Of a DNA stretch of 33,187 bases, positions 1 to 7,572 are shown one piece after another. The notes beneath the pieces were generated by a model. The model had not been told where the DNA came from. It was given only the letters and a program-made list of their open reading frames with translations, and made no database searches. The translations under genes and the position numbers were made by a program. Origin of the DNA: an uncultured Clostridia bacterium. GTDB lineage: Bacteria; Bacillota; Clostridia; Christensenellales; Borkfalkiaceae. How positions within the stretch are numbered: position 1 is the first letter of the stretch; each line of letters begins with the position of its first letter. The stretch is taken from positions 1 to 33,187 of the forward strand of contig CANQWN010000011.1 in NCBI GenBank assembly GCA_947627575.1. The letters run 5' to 3'.

Positions 1-1050
1 TAACATTTTCAAGCGCGGTGCAACCCTCAAACGCATAACTGCCGATAGAGGTTACACTGTCGGGTATGGTTATGCTTTCAAGCGTGGTGCAATTATAGAA
101 CGCCCAACCGCCGATAGAAGTTACACCGTTGCCTATCGTCACGCTTTCAAGCGAGGTGTAATACTCGAACGCACAACCGCCGATTGAAGTTACATCTTCC
201 GGAATTTCAAGATTTTTTACAAGTTCACCGTTAAGATATAGATTATTCGCATAATACAAGGGGTTACTGTATCCGCCATCAAAATCTATATTGCACCAAC
301 TTTTTATGCTTGTTATATATACACTTTCAAGCGAGGCGCAACCATAGAACGCCCTATAGCCGATAGAAGTTACACTGTCAGGTATGGTTACGCTTGCAAG
401 CGAGGTGCAACCCCGGAACGCACTATTGCCGATAGAGGTTACGCTATCGGGTATGGTCACCGCACCTTTTATAGCTTTGGGTACTTCTACTATTTCAGTT
501 TTTTCTTTGTTATACAGTATACCGCCTTGACTTGAATAATTTTGATTTTCCTCGTCCACTTCTATGCTTTCAAGCGCGGTGCAACCGATGAACGCATAAC
601 TGCCGATAGAAGTTACGCCGTTACCTATCGTCACGCTTGTAAGCGCGGTGCAACCCTCAAACGCATAATTGCCGATAGAAGTTACGCTATCAGGTATGAT
701 TACGCTTTCAAGCGCGGTGCAACCGCTGAACGCAGAATAGCCGATTGAAGTTAAGCCGTTACCTATCGTCACGCTTGTAAGCGCGGTGCAACCCTCAAAC
801 GCATAACTGCCGATAGAAGTTACGCTGTCCGGTATGGTTATACTTTCAAGCGAGGTGCATTCATCGAACGCATAATTGCCGATAGAAGTTACGCCGTTGC
901 CTATCGTCACGCTTGTAAGCGAGGTGCAATCCAGGAACGCACTATTGCCGATAGAAGTTACGCTGTCGGGTATGGTTACGCTTGTAAGCGAGGTGCAATC
1001 ACGGAACGCTTCATAACGGATAGAAGTTACGGGTATGCCGTGGTACACTG
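1..1050 (-). repeat. Tandem 69-bp LRR-coding repeats
   Basis: About fourteen 69-bp units, each encoding one 23-residue BspA-type repeat. Two flavours recur, reading IPDSVTSIG or IGNGVTSIG. Many neighbouring units are nearly identical at DNA level, so unit number could change by recombination. Confidence 0.85.
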
Positions 1051-1534
1051 CCGGAACTATTACCGCCGTGCCTTCCGCTTCTTTTAAAATTGCATATTTA
1101 CCGTTACTTGATATTTCCAGCGCCATAGAAGTTGCCAGCTTTGTGCCGCAGCCCGAACAGACGGTAGTATCCTTGCCCTCGTCTATGTAATGGTTTTCGG
1201 GCTTGACCGGTATTTTTTCGTCTATGTTGTTTCCGCACCGACCGCATATTCCCTTTATACTGCCCCTGTTTTGGCAGGTGGCGGGTATGTAAGTTATGCC
1301 GTCGCCCGTTATATCGTGCCCCAATGCGGGAACAGGTTGCTTTTCCTTTTCCCCGCAGGAACATACGCGCGTTTTTTCGCCGTCCTGCGTGCAGGTGGGT
1401 TCAACGGTAACTTCCCATTCGCCATAGGAATGGACGTGCGAAGAATCTTTCTTTTTGCCGCAGGCGGAAAGCCCCAGTGCAAGGCAGATAGCCGCGGCAA
1501 CCGCCAAAAACACCAAAAAAAATTTCTTTTTCAT
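1..1534 (-). CDS. BspA-like leucine-rich-repeat surface lipoprotein (C-terminus outside window)
   Basis: I chose the start at 1534 because an AGAGGAG ribosome site lies just upstream; the frame stays open to base 1, so the C-terminus is missing. Residues 1-25 form a lipoprotein signal peptide: Lys-rich start, hydrophobic stretch, lipobox LSAC. A Cys/His-rich region of about 110 residues follows, with repeated CxCG and CxxCG pairs. From about residue 160 the protein is a run of about 23-residue repeats of the form CTSLxSVTIPDSVTSIG followed by an AF pair, interrupted by two degenerate units typical of BspA proteins. Known family members are cell-surface proteins, often adhesins or host-interacting; function here is inferred. 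The gene has its own promoter and a long structured leader with a terminator hairpin. Family assignment is sure, ligand unknown. Confidence 0.9.
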   Translation of the reverse strand, partial: MKKKFFLVFLAVAAAICLALGLSACGKKKDSSHVHSYGEWEVTVEPTCTQDGEKTRVCSCGEKEKQPVPALGHDITGDGITYIPATCQNRGSIKGICGRCGNNIDEKIPVKPENHYIDEGKDTTVCSGCGTKLATSMALEISSNGKYAILKEAEGTAVIVPAVYHGIPVTSIRYEAFRDCTSLTSVTIPDSVTSIGNSAFLDCTSLTSVTIGNGVTSIGNYAFDECTSLESITIPDSVTSIGSYAFEGCTALTSVTIGNGLTSIGYSAFSGCTALESVIIPDSVTSIGNYAFEGCTALTSVTIGNGVTSIGSYAFIGCTALESIEVDEENQNYSSQGGILYNKEKTEIVEVPKAIKGAVTIPDSVTSIGNSAFRGCTSLASVTIPDSVTSIGYRAFYGCASLESVYITSIKSWCNIDFDGGYSNPLYYANNLYLNGELVKNLEIPEDVTSIGGCAFEYYTSLESVTIGNGVTSIGGWAFYNCTTLESITIPDSVTSIGSYAFEGCTALENV

Positions 1535-1564
1535 TTTTCTCCTCTGTGCGGCGTAAAAAAATAA

Positions 1565-1588
1565 GGTGTGCCCCCGAAAGAGCACACC
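1565..1588 (-). terminator. Terminator-like hairpin in the LRR gene leader (attenuator candidate)
   Basis: Read on the minus strand, GGTGTGC and GCACACC form a 7-bp stem with a 10-base loop, followed by TTATTTTTTT. It lies between the promoter and the start codon, so it would stop transcription of the downstream gene unless prevented. Confidence 0.65.
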
Positions 1589-1608
1589 GCACGGTATCTC
1601 TCACGGTT

Positions 1609-1746
1609 ACCACACCTCACCAATTTTATGCACGAAAGTATCACAAAATACAGATAGAAGAGATACGCAATGCCAAATCGCGTATCCGTATTTTGTGAAA
1701 TTGAGCATAAAAAAATCGCGCTATTATTAAATTGATGAAATGTGGT
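1609..1746 (-). ncRNA. Long imperfect hairpin in the 5' leader of the LRR gene (unknown class)
   Basis: From the predicted transcription start (about 1746) the RNA folds on itself in nested paired blocks. ACCACA (1740-1745) pairs with TGTGGT (1609-1614), and ATCAATTT pairs with AAATTGGT. TTTTATGC pairs with GCATAAAA. A 16-base arm beginning TCACAAAATAC pairs with one mismatch, and GATACGC/GCGTATC closes the tip. The downstream GGTGTGG at 1611-1617 could also pair with the CACACC arm of the terminator, a possible switch. I do not recognise the class. Confidence 0.5.
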
Positions 1747-1752
1747 AATTAA

Positions 1753-1781
1753 ACTATAACACAGCGGAGATAATTTGTCAA
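1753..1781 (-). promoter_or_regulatory. Sigma-A promoter of the LRR lipoprotein gene
   Basis: A perfect -35 TTGACA (1776-1781), a 17-base spacer and -10 TATAGT (1753-1758) place the transcript start near 1746, leaving a leader of about 210 bases. Confidence 0.85.
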
Positions 1782-1782
1782 C

Positions 1783-1813
1783 AAAATAACCGCCCGCACG
1801 GCGGCGGACGGTT
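1783..1813 (-). terminator. Terminator after the DUF697-type gene
   Basis: On the minus strand a 10-bp stem (AACCGTCCGC with GCGGGCGGTT, one G-T pair; 1788-1813) is followed by ATTTTG. It lies about 35 bases after the stop at 1847 and just before the next promoter. Confidence 0.7.
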
Positions 1814-1846
1814 TACATACTTTATGCCGGGGCGGGCGGCAAATTT

Positions 1847-2875
1847 TTAACTTGCCGCGGCAAGTTTTTTGTTTTGGCGAAGCTCGCGCTCGATTTCGGT
1901 GCAGGTTTCCTTAAATTCTTCCTCGGTTTCGGCAACTTCCACCCCGTCGAGTATGCTTTGCAAACGGTATTCGTCGTTGAGGTATTTTATCGTCTGATAG
2001 CCTATTACGGCGGTAAGCGTGCCGTTGGTAAGCCCCTGCACGGAAGAATCAACCAACGCCGAAATGGCGGTGCCCAAAATGGGTATGCCCTTTACGGCGT
2101 TGCCCATTGTCTGCACCACGCTGTTGCCTATTTTAAGCCCGCCCAAGCCGTAAGCTATAAGCGAATTTTGCAGCACCCTGCCGAAAATTTTTACAAGTTT
2201 GGGGTCGGACGGACGGAAGCCGTAGAGGAAAACTATGTCCTTTATAAGCTGCATATTTACGAAAATAACCAAAGCCGCGTCCACCTTTGCCGTCTGCGAA
2301 AGTGCGGAATATGTTGCGCTTTTAAGCGAACTTTTTAAAATAAGCTGTTTTGCGGATTTTTTTACGGAGCCGGAATAAAGTTCCGCAAGGCGCTGTTTAA
2401 GCCCTTCCTCGTCGCCCGTCTTTACGGCGATGGCAAGTTTGCCCACCACGGCGGAATCGTACCAGCCCACGCCCTCCACCTTGCCGGTGAGGTCGATTAT
2501 CTTATCCGCCAGCTTATGGCGGAGTTTGCGGTTATGCTTTTGCGCTTTGCGCGCGGTGTTTGCGTTTACGTTGGTGACGAAGTATTCCGTGCGCATTATT
2601 TTTATAAGCGGCACGATAAAGCAGAATATGTAAAGCAACAGGCAAACCGCGCCCGCGCCGTAGCCCAAATATTTATTTATATCGTACAGCCGCAGGGACA
2701 AAAACAGCAGGCAGGCAAACAAAAATATGCCTATCACCGCCGCTACGAAGCGCAACAAAAACTTTGCGCCGCGCACGTTTTGGCGTTTTACGTACTTCTG
2801 CTCGTACTCGTATATGGTCATCTTGCCGCCGTCTTGTTTGTTTTCCTGTTCGGCGGGCTTTTCCTTTTTACTCAT
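1847..2875 (-). CDS. DUF697/YcjF-like membrane protein
   Basis: A 342-residue protein with a charged cytoplasmic N-terminus (about residues 1-38), two membrane segments at about 42-62 and 70-95, and an alpha-helical region rich in small residues. The stretch around residues 225-300 (GGLKIGNSVVQTMGNAVKGI, then PILGTAISALVDSS) resembles the DUF697 region of YcjF-type proteins. The C-terminus is charged and helical. Known relatives are bacterial inner-membrane proteins of unclear function, often linked with small GTPases; no GTPase is next to it here. The start follows a GGGGGCAGG-like ribosome site, 19 bases after the peptidase stop, so the two genes are probably cotranscribed. A terminator follows. 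Family call moderate, function unknown. Confidence 0.6.
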   Translation of the reverse strand: MSKKEKPAEQENKQDGGKMTIYEYEQKYVKRQNVRGAKFLLRFVAAVIGIFLFACLLFLSLRLYDINKYLGYGAGAVCLLLYIFCFIVPLIKIMRTEYFVTNVNANTARKAQKHNRKLRHKLADKIIDLTGKVEGVGWYDSAVVGKLAIAVKTGDEEGLKQRLAELYSGSVKKSAKQLILKSSLKSATYSALSQTAKVDAALVIFVNMQLIKDIVFLYGFRPSDPKLVKIFGRVLQNSLIAYGLGGLKIGNSVVQTMGNAVKGIPILGTAISALVDSSVQGLTNGTLTAVIGYQTIKYLNDEYRLQSILDGVEVAETEEEFKETCTEIERELRQNKKLAAAS

Positions 2876-2894
2876 TTCAACCTGCCCCCGGGGC

Positions 2895-3956
2895 TTAAAA
2901 CCCCTTCAAAATTTTTTCGTTAAGCGCAAGCACCGTCTTTTCGCCGAAGTTGATATTGCTTATAACGTCTTCTTCCGCGGCGATGCCTATGCAAGTGTGG
3001 ATATATCTTACGGGTATGCCCGAAACGATTACGGGCGTGCCGCCGTTTGACGAAACTATGTATTCGCCGTTGTTCCCCCCGCCCGAACGCACGGCGCGCT
3101 GAACTTTTATGCCGTTCTTCGCGGCGGTTCCCAGCGCGAATTTCAGAAAGCGGGGAGAGCATATAACCGACCTGTCCATATGGCGGAGCATCACCCCGCC
3201 GCGCAACGCGTCCTGCACCATATATTCGGGCGAGCAGGTGTCGTCCGCGGGGCAACCCTCGAAACAGATTGCCGCCCTTGCCTTTATGCGGTTGCACACC
3301 GCCGTTATGCCCCTTTCGCCAACCTCTTCCTGCGAGGAAACCACGCCCACAACGTCCACGTCAAGTTGCATACCGCTTAACCGTTCAAGGCAGACAAGCA
3401 TTGCGGCTACGCCCAACCTGTCGTCAAACGCCTTGCCGAACATAAGCCCGCGGCGCGCGTCGTAAGAAAAATCGGTGAGGGGGACGACGGGCGCGCCTAT
3501 TTCCACGCCGAATTCCGCCGCCTCCTTTGCGGAGGTTGCGCCTACGTCTATAGTAAGCGATTCAAAATCGACGGGGCGGTCGCGCTTGTCCGCGGGCAGC
3601 AAATGGGGCGGAATTGTGGCGATTACCCCCTGAATATAGCCCGACGGCGTGTATACCTGCACTTTTGACGAGGGCAAACTGTTCAGCGGCCACGTGCCCA
3701 AATTTACGAATTTAAGCGTGCCGTCGGGGCGTATCGCCTGAACCATAAACCCCACCTCGTCCGAATGTGCGTCCAGCATAACCAACGGCTTTTTACCCGT
3801 GAAGTTGCGCGGGTAAATATACAGGTTGCGCATCGTGTCTTCCTCGAATGTGGCAAAGGGCGCGCAATATTCGCGGCAGACTGCCACCACGTCGTCCTCA
3901 AACCCACTTAAACCGCAGGTTAAGGAAAGTTTTTCCGAAAGTTCTATAACGTTCAT
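2895..3956 (-). CDS. M42-family metallo-aminopeptidase
   Basis: A 353-residue cytoplasmic peptidase of the M42 family (glutamyl aminopeptidase/FrvX/YsdC-like), the family's usual length. Expected metal and catalytic residues are visible: LDAHSDE (His64, Asp66), AFDDRLG (Asp178), SSQEEVGERG (catalytic Glu210 and Glu211), an Asp in GCPADD (about 238) and His320 in PVRYIHT. M42 enzymes form large tetrahedral particles that trim N-terminal residues from short peptides. One oddity is SGGGNNGEY at 291-299 where the family normally has GGGTDA. A GAGGAGAAAA ribosome site precedes the ATG. The rsmI gene ends 43 bases upstream in the same direction. Exact substrate preference cannot be read. Confidence 0.9.
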   Translation of the reverse strand: MNVIELSEKLSLTCGLSGFEDDVVAVCREYCAPFATFEEDTMRNLYIYPRNFTGKKPLVMLDAHSDEVGFMVQAIRPDGTLKFVNLGTWPLNSLPSSKVQVYTPSGYIQGVIATIPPHLLPADKRDRPVDFESLTIDVGATSAKEAAEFGVEIGAPVVPLTDFSYDARRGLMFGKAFDDRLGVAAMLVCLERLSGMQLDVDVVGVVSSQEEVGERGITAVCNRIKARAAICFEGCPADDTCSPEYMVQDALRGGVMLRHMDRSVICSPRFLKFALGTAAKNGIKVQRAVRSGGGNNGEYIVSSNGGTPVIVSGIPVRYIHTCIGIAAEEDVISNINFGEKTVLALNEKILKGF

Positions 3957-3999
3957 TTTTCTCCTCGGTATAGATAAATATTGATATAGTTTATTATTT

Positions 4000-4803
4000 T
4001 TACAGATCCAACGTCTGTTTGTATATTTCCGATTTGGCTACGCCCCTGTCGCGCGCGGCAAGTTTTATCGCCTCTTTTTTGTCGTATCCCCTGTCCATAT
4101 AGCTTTGCACGTGCTGTTGCACCGTCAGATCGCACAGGGGGTTGCGCGCTTCGCCCGCGCCTTCAACCAAAAGCACGTATTCGCCGCGCTTTTCGCCTTC
4201 CAACCCCTGCGAAAGGTTGAAAATTACGCTTTCCTCGTGTATCTTCGTTATTTCGCGCACGGCGCACGCGCGCCTTTCGCCCAAAACTTTGTAAAGGCTT
4301 TTTACAACCCCATCGATATCCTGCGGGGCGCAGTGCAAAATAAGCGTGGCGTCCAACGCGGAAAAGCCCGAAAACAGCTTTTGCCTTTCGCCCTCCTTTT
4401 CGGGCGGAAAGCCCAAAAAACAAAAACGTTCCGCGGGGAACCCGGAAAGCACCAGCGCGGAAAGCGCGGCGTTTGCCCCGGGGATAACCGTATAACGCAA
4501 CCCCTCTTTTGAAAGTTTGCGGCAGACGAGGTTGCCCGGGTCGGATATGACGGGCATACCCGCGTCCGAAATTACGCACACTTCCTTGCCCTCGCGCGCG
4601 GCGGCGGCTATTTTTTCCGCCGCACTGTTTTCATTGAATTTATGGCAGGAAAACACGGGCTTTTTTATATCGTACGCGTTGAGAAGTTTAAGCGAATGTC
4701 TTGTATCCTCGCAGAAAATAACGTCCGCGCCGCGCAAAACTTCCAGCGCGCGCAACGTTATGTCCTTTAAATTGCCTATCGGCGTTGCCACGAAATATAT
4801 CAT
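4000..4803 (-). CDS. rsmI: 16S rRNA (cytidine-1402-2'-O)-methyltransferase RsmI
   Basis: RsmI uses S-adenosylmethionine to methylate the 2'-hydroxyl of C1402 in the ribosomal decoding centre. The 267-residue protein shows the tetrapyrrole-methylase-like fold signatures: VATPIGNLKDIT at residues 5-16, CEDTRHS at about 31, SDAGMPVISDPG near 80-91 and VIPGANAALSALV near 106-118. The C-terminal 40 residues form the helical tail usual for RsmI. Its start overlaps the end of trmN6 by 4 bases, so the two are translationally coupled. B. subtilis has the same order (yabB then yabC). Identification is firm. Confidence 0.96.
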   Translation of the reverse strand: MIYFVATPIGNLKDITLRALEVLRGADVIFCEDTRHSLKLLNAYDIKKPVFSCHKFNENSAAEKIAAAAREGKEVCVISDAGMPVISDPGNLVCRKLSKEGLRYTVIPGANAALSALVLSGFPAERFCFLGFPPEKEGERQKLFSGFSALDATLILHCAPQDIDGVVKSLYKVLGERRACAVREITKIHEESVIFNLSQGLEGEKRGEYVLLVEGAGEARNPLCDLTVQQHVQSYMDRGYDKKEAIKLAARDRGVAKSEIYKQTLDL

Positions 4804-5465
4804 ACGTTCACCGTTTGGGGCAGAACTTCCACGCCGGGTTTGCCGCCCTTTACCGCCTCTATAAGCACAAGATAGGGCTTTGCGCCCGCCGTGCCGCCCA
4901 CAAATTGTATGCGCTTGGGTTCCAGATTTCGGCTTTTAAGCGAATATATAAGCTCGGCACAGCGGTCTGCGCGGTAACACAGCGCCGCCCTGCCGCCGAA
5001 TTTAAGTTTATAAAACAGCGCTTCGGTAAGTTCCGCCAGCGTGAGGGAAATTTCCTTGCGGCATACTGCCTTCGCCCCGTCGCGGTTTTCAAAGCCCGAA
5101 TTTTCGTACGGGGGGTTGCAGAGTATAAGCGAAAACTTATCGTTGTATTCCGCCGGAATATCCTGCACCTTTACGCAATGAATTTCGCACGGGAACCCGT
5201 TCAGTTCCGCCGTCCGCCGCGACATATCGGCAAGTTCTTCCTGCATTTCAAACAGGTGCAAAAAGCAAAGGCGGGGATGCAGGCACATAAAATGAAAACC
5301 TATCACCCCGCTGCCCGAACAGAAATCGGCAACGCGATCGCCCGCTTTATAGCGCGCAAAACGGGACAGCAATATGCTGTCCGACGTGAAGCGATACAGG
5401 TTTACGTTCTGTATAATCTTCTTGTCGCCGTAAAATTGTTCCAATACTTCGCCTTTTTTCAACAT
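4800..5465 (-). CDS. trmN6: tRNA1(Val) A37 N6-methyltransferase-like enzyme (YabB/TrmN6 family)
   Basis: A 221-residue class I SAM-dependent methyltransferase. FTSDSILLSRF at 26-36 and the SAM-binding DFCSGSGVIG at 48-56 match the YabB/YfiC family. NPPY at 117-120 is the catalytic motif of enzymes that methylate exocyclic amino groups, here predicted to be adenine N6 in tRNA. It sits directly upstream of rsmI, as in Bacillus. The ribosome site before the ATG is weak (GGTATTG), and the ferredoxin terminator lies about 15 bases upstream, so expression may depend partly on read-through. The family is clear; tRNA target specificity is inferred from E. coli YfiC. Confidence 0.88.
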   Translation of the reverse strand: MLKKGEVLEQFYGDKKIIQNVNLYRFTSDSILLSRFARYKAGDRVADFCSGSGVIGFHFMCLHPRLCFLHLFEMQEELADMSRRTAELNGFPCEIHCVKVQDIPAEYNDKFSLILCNPPYENSGFENRDGAKAVCRKEISLTLAELTEALFYKLKFGGRAALCYRADRCAELIYSLKSRNLEPKRIQFVGGTAGAKPYLVLIEAVKGGKPGVEVLPQTVNV

Positions 5466-5479
5466 AGCGCAATACCAGC

Positions 5480-5502
5480 AAAAAAGCGGGGCAAAGCCCC
5501 GC
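5480..5502 (-). terminator. Terminator after ferredoxin
   Basis: On the minus strand GCGGGGC, loop TTT, GCCCCGC is followed by TTTTTT. It lies 16 bases after the ferredoxin stop and just before trmN6. Confidence 0.85.
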
Positions 5503-5517
5503 CTTTCGCTTTAAAAT

Positions 5518-5691
5518 TTACTCTGCGGGATGAATAGCACCCGTAGGGCAACCATCCTCGCAAGCGCCGCAGTCTACGCAAACGTCGGGGTCTACGACGT
5601 ACTTGTCAGGACCTTCCGAAATAGCTTCAACGGGGCAGGTGCCAGCGCAAGCGCCGCAGCTTACGCACTCGTCGGAAATAACGTGAGCCAT
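5518..5691 (-). CDS. 2[4Fe-4S] bacterial-type ferredoxin
   Basis: A 57-residue protein with two complete CxxCxxCxxxCP motifs (Cys9, 12, 15, 19 and Cys38, 41, 44, 48), each binding one [4Fe-4S] cluster. This is the small clostridial ferredoxin, a low-potential cytoplasmic electron carrier for enzymes such as pyruvate:ferredoxin oxidoreductase and hydrogenase in anaerobes. A strong GGAGGAAGAGG ribosome site precedes the ATG. It has its own promoter and terminator, so it is an independent high-expression unit inserted between ricT and trmN6. In B. subtilis that interval holds yabA, which is not seen here. Confidence 0.96.
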   Translation of the reverse strand: MAHVISDECVSCGACAGTCPVEAISEGPDKYVVDPDVCVDCGACEDGCPTGAIHPAE

Positions 5692-5723
5692 ACCTCTTCC
5701 TCCATTTTAACGTTGATACACGT

Positions 5724-5752
5724 ATTATATCACACAATTTTAAAACTGTAAA
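5724..5752 (-). promoter_or_regulatory. Promoter of the ferredoxin gene
   Basis: -35 TTTACA (5747-5752), 17-base spacer and -10 TATAAT (5724-5729) on the minus strand, about 33 bases upstream of the ATG. Confidence 0.8.
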
Positions 5753-5776
5753 GGGGTAAAGCAAAATTTTTGGCGT

Positions 5777-6652
5777 TTAATCGAGTATTTCTTTCAACTC
5801 GTCGCTTACATCCCCGTCGTCGCCGTCGTCGCCGTGCTTCCGCTTGAATTTAAGATCTTTAACGTCGTAATCGTGATAGGTATATATATCCCTTTCCTTA
5901 TCGTCTATGCGCACGCGCGCCGTCATTTTAAGCATATTTACGTTTATAACCACGCCCTGCCCTTCCGGCGTGCCCACCGTGGAACCTACCTTGGGGGTCT
6001 TTTTTACCGCGTCGTCGTAATAATCGCTTTCGTATGCAAGGCAACACATCAGCCTGCCGCACAGCCCGGAAACTTTGCCCGGGTTAAGCGACAGCCCCTG
6101 ATTTTTTGCCATCCTTATGCCTACTTTGCGGAAATCGCTCATACAGCTGGAACAGCAACATTCCCTGCCGCAGGGCGCAATGCCGCCCATTCTTTTTATC
6201 TCGTCGCGTATGCCTATCTGCCGCAACTCTATCCTCATGCGGAACACCGTAGACAAATCCTTTACCAGATCGCGGAAATCCACGCGGGCGGGGGAGGAAT
6301 AGTAAAACACCACCTTACTGCCGTCGAAAGTAAATTCGCAATCGATAAGTTTCATATTAAGTTTGCGCTCCTCGATTTTGCGTTGGGCGGTTTCCATCGC
6401 CTCGCCCTTCTTTTCGCGGTTTTTGCGCACAATTTCCTTATCCCTTTGGGTTGCAATCCTCACCACGGATTTAAGCGGCGTAATTATCTTTTTTTCTTCA
6501 ACCTCGGCATAGGGGATAACCACGGTGGCGTATTCAAGCCCCCGCGCCGTTTCCACTATTACGCCCATATCCTGCGCGTATCTTTCCTTGCCGGGCGCAA
6601 AATAATAAGTTTTTCCGCCCGGTTTAAAAACTACGCCCGTAATTTTAACCAT
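5777..6652 (-). CDS. ricT: PSP1-domain protein RicT (YaaT)
   Basis: A 291-residue cytoplasmic protein with the PSP1 domain and the cysteine pattern of RicT/YaaT: CGRECCCSSC at 161-170 and CGRLMCC at 198-204. In B. subtilis RicT works with RicA and RicF as an iron-sulfur complex that directs RNase Y mRNA cleavage and affects sporulation and biofilm formation. RicA and RicF are not in this window. The C-terminus is Asp-rich (residues 274-283). The start overlaps the end of holB by 22 bases, and holB-ricT adjacency is conserved in Firmicutes. Identification is firm; whether a Ric complex exists here is inferred. Confidence 0.93.
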   Translation of the reverse strand: MVKITGVVFKPGGKTYYFAPGKERYAQDMGVIVETARGLEYATVVIPYAEVEEKKIITPLKSVVRIATQRDKEIVRKNREKKGEAMETAQRKIEERKLNMKLIDCEFTFDGSKVVFYYSSPARVDFRDLVKDLSTVFRMRIELRQIGIRDEIKRMGGIAPCGRECCCSSCMSDFRKVGIRMAKNQGLSLNPGKVSGLCGRLMCCLAYESDYYDDAVKKTPKVGSTVGTPEGQGVVINVNMLKMTARVRIDDKERDIYTYHDYDVKDLKFKRKHGDDGDDGDVSDELKEILD

Positions 6653-7563
6653 TTTTCGTTTACCTCTATTATCCTCAATGTCAAATCGTACAGCAGCCCC
6701 TGAAAATAGGCGTTGAACTTTACGTCCGCCGCCGCTTGGGGCATGCTTTCAAGCGCGTATATCAGCGCGGGAGTTTGCCAAATTTTTGCAACTTTTCCGT
6801 ATTCCCCCCCGCATATCCTTTGGTCAAGCGCCTGTTTATATAGCCGTTGCATTTCGGTAAGCAACTCGTTTTTATACTTGGTGTCGCCGTATTCCACCGC
6901 GGCTTTGCCCGCCTTTTCGCGGGTGTCGGCGCAACACAGTTCCAGCGCGCCCTCGCTTATTTCCTTAAACCATCCGCCCTGCACCATACTTTCCGCCGTG
7001 CCCAATATGCCGCCGCAACTTTCGGCGGCGCGGGCGTTGAGGGGGTTATGCCCCTTGCGTTCAAGCGCGGCATATATCTGCCCGGGCGAAAAGGGCGGAA
7101 GGGTAAGCGTTTTAACGCGCGATTTTACGGTGTCCAGCAGGGGCGAAAGGGTTGTTGCGCCCAACAGAAAATGCACGCCTGCGGGCGGCTCTTCCAGCGT
7201 CTTTAAAAATTTATTTTGTACCTGCGCGGACGCCTGCTCGAAATTTCTTATCAAATACAGCTTTTTATCGCCTTCCACCGGCTTCAACGCGCTGTCCGCT
7301 ATTATCTGCACCGCCGTATCTACGGTAAGTTTGCCCTCGCCTTCCGGATAAGACGGGCAATCGGTATACGTCCCGTTCAAAAGCCGCCTGCCTTCGGGCG
7401 AGTCGGCGGAAAAGCCGAAAAATTTCAACGCAAAAATTTTCAGCGCGGAGGAAAGATTTGCGCCGTCGGGAAAATGCAGAAGATATGCGTGCGACGGTTT
7501 CCCCCGTTTGACGTCGTTGCAGAACAACGCATACGCCGCGGAGGATTTTACAAGCTGTTCCAA
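6631..7563 (-). CDS. holB: DNA polymerase III subunit delta' (HolB)
   Basis: A 310-residue clamp-loader subunit. SHAYLLHFPDG near 24-34 occupies the place of the nucleotide loop without a functional Walker A, as is normal for delta'. TVDTAVQIIADSAL and KKLYLIRNFEQASAQVQNKF (about 80-120) followed by LKTLEEPPAGVHFLLGATT match the delta' sensor region, which includes the LKTLEEPP motif. The C-terminal part is a helical collar domain. With delta and tau it loads the DnaN clamp. It lies between tmk and ricT, 9 bases after the tmk stop, the standard Firmicute arrangement. Confidence 0.92.
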   Translation of the reverse strand: MEQLVKSSAAYALFCNDVKRGKPSHAYLLHFPDGANLSSALKIFALKFFGFSADSPEGRRLLNGTYTDCPSYPEGEGKLTVDTAVQIIADSALKPVEGDKKLYLIRNFEQASAQVQNKFLKTLEEPPAGVHFLLGATTLSPLLDTVKSRVKTLTLPPFSPGQIYAALERKGHNPLNARAAESCGGILGTAESMVQGGWFKEISEGALELCCADTREKAGKAAVEYGDTKYKNELLTEMQRLYKQALDQRICGGEYGKVAKIWQTPALIYALESMPQAAADVKFNAYFQGLLYDLTLRIIEVNEKWLKLRA

Positions 7564-7572
7564 TTTGCTTTA

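Larger units (their letters stand above)
1535..1846. other. Intergenic region holding leader RNA, promoter and terminator
   Basis: This 312-base gap has no gene. In minus-strand order it contains the terminator of the 1847-2875 gene, a consensus sigma-A promoter, a long imperfect hairpin, a terminator-like hairpin and the ribosome site of the LRR lipoprotein gene. Confidence 0.85.

Noticed and set aside
1-1050. CRISPR-like regularly spaced repeats
   Set aside because: The period is 69 bases with no unique spacers, and the minus strand codes without a break for 23-residue leucine-rich repeats.
1565-1746. T-box riboswitch before the LRR gene, from GTGTGGTAACCG resembling the T-box motif
   Set aside because: The motif differs from the consensus, no Stem I with a kink-turn or specifier loop is seen, and the downstream gene is not an amino-acid gene.
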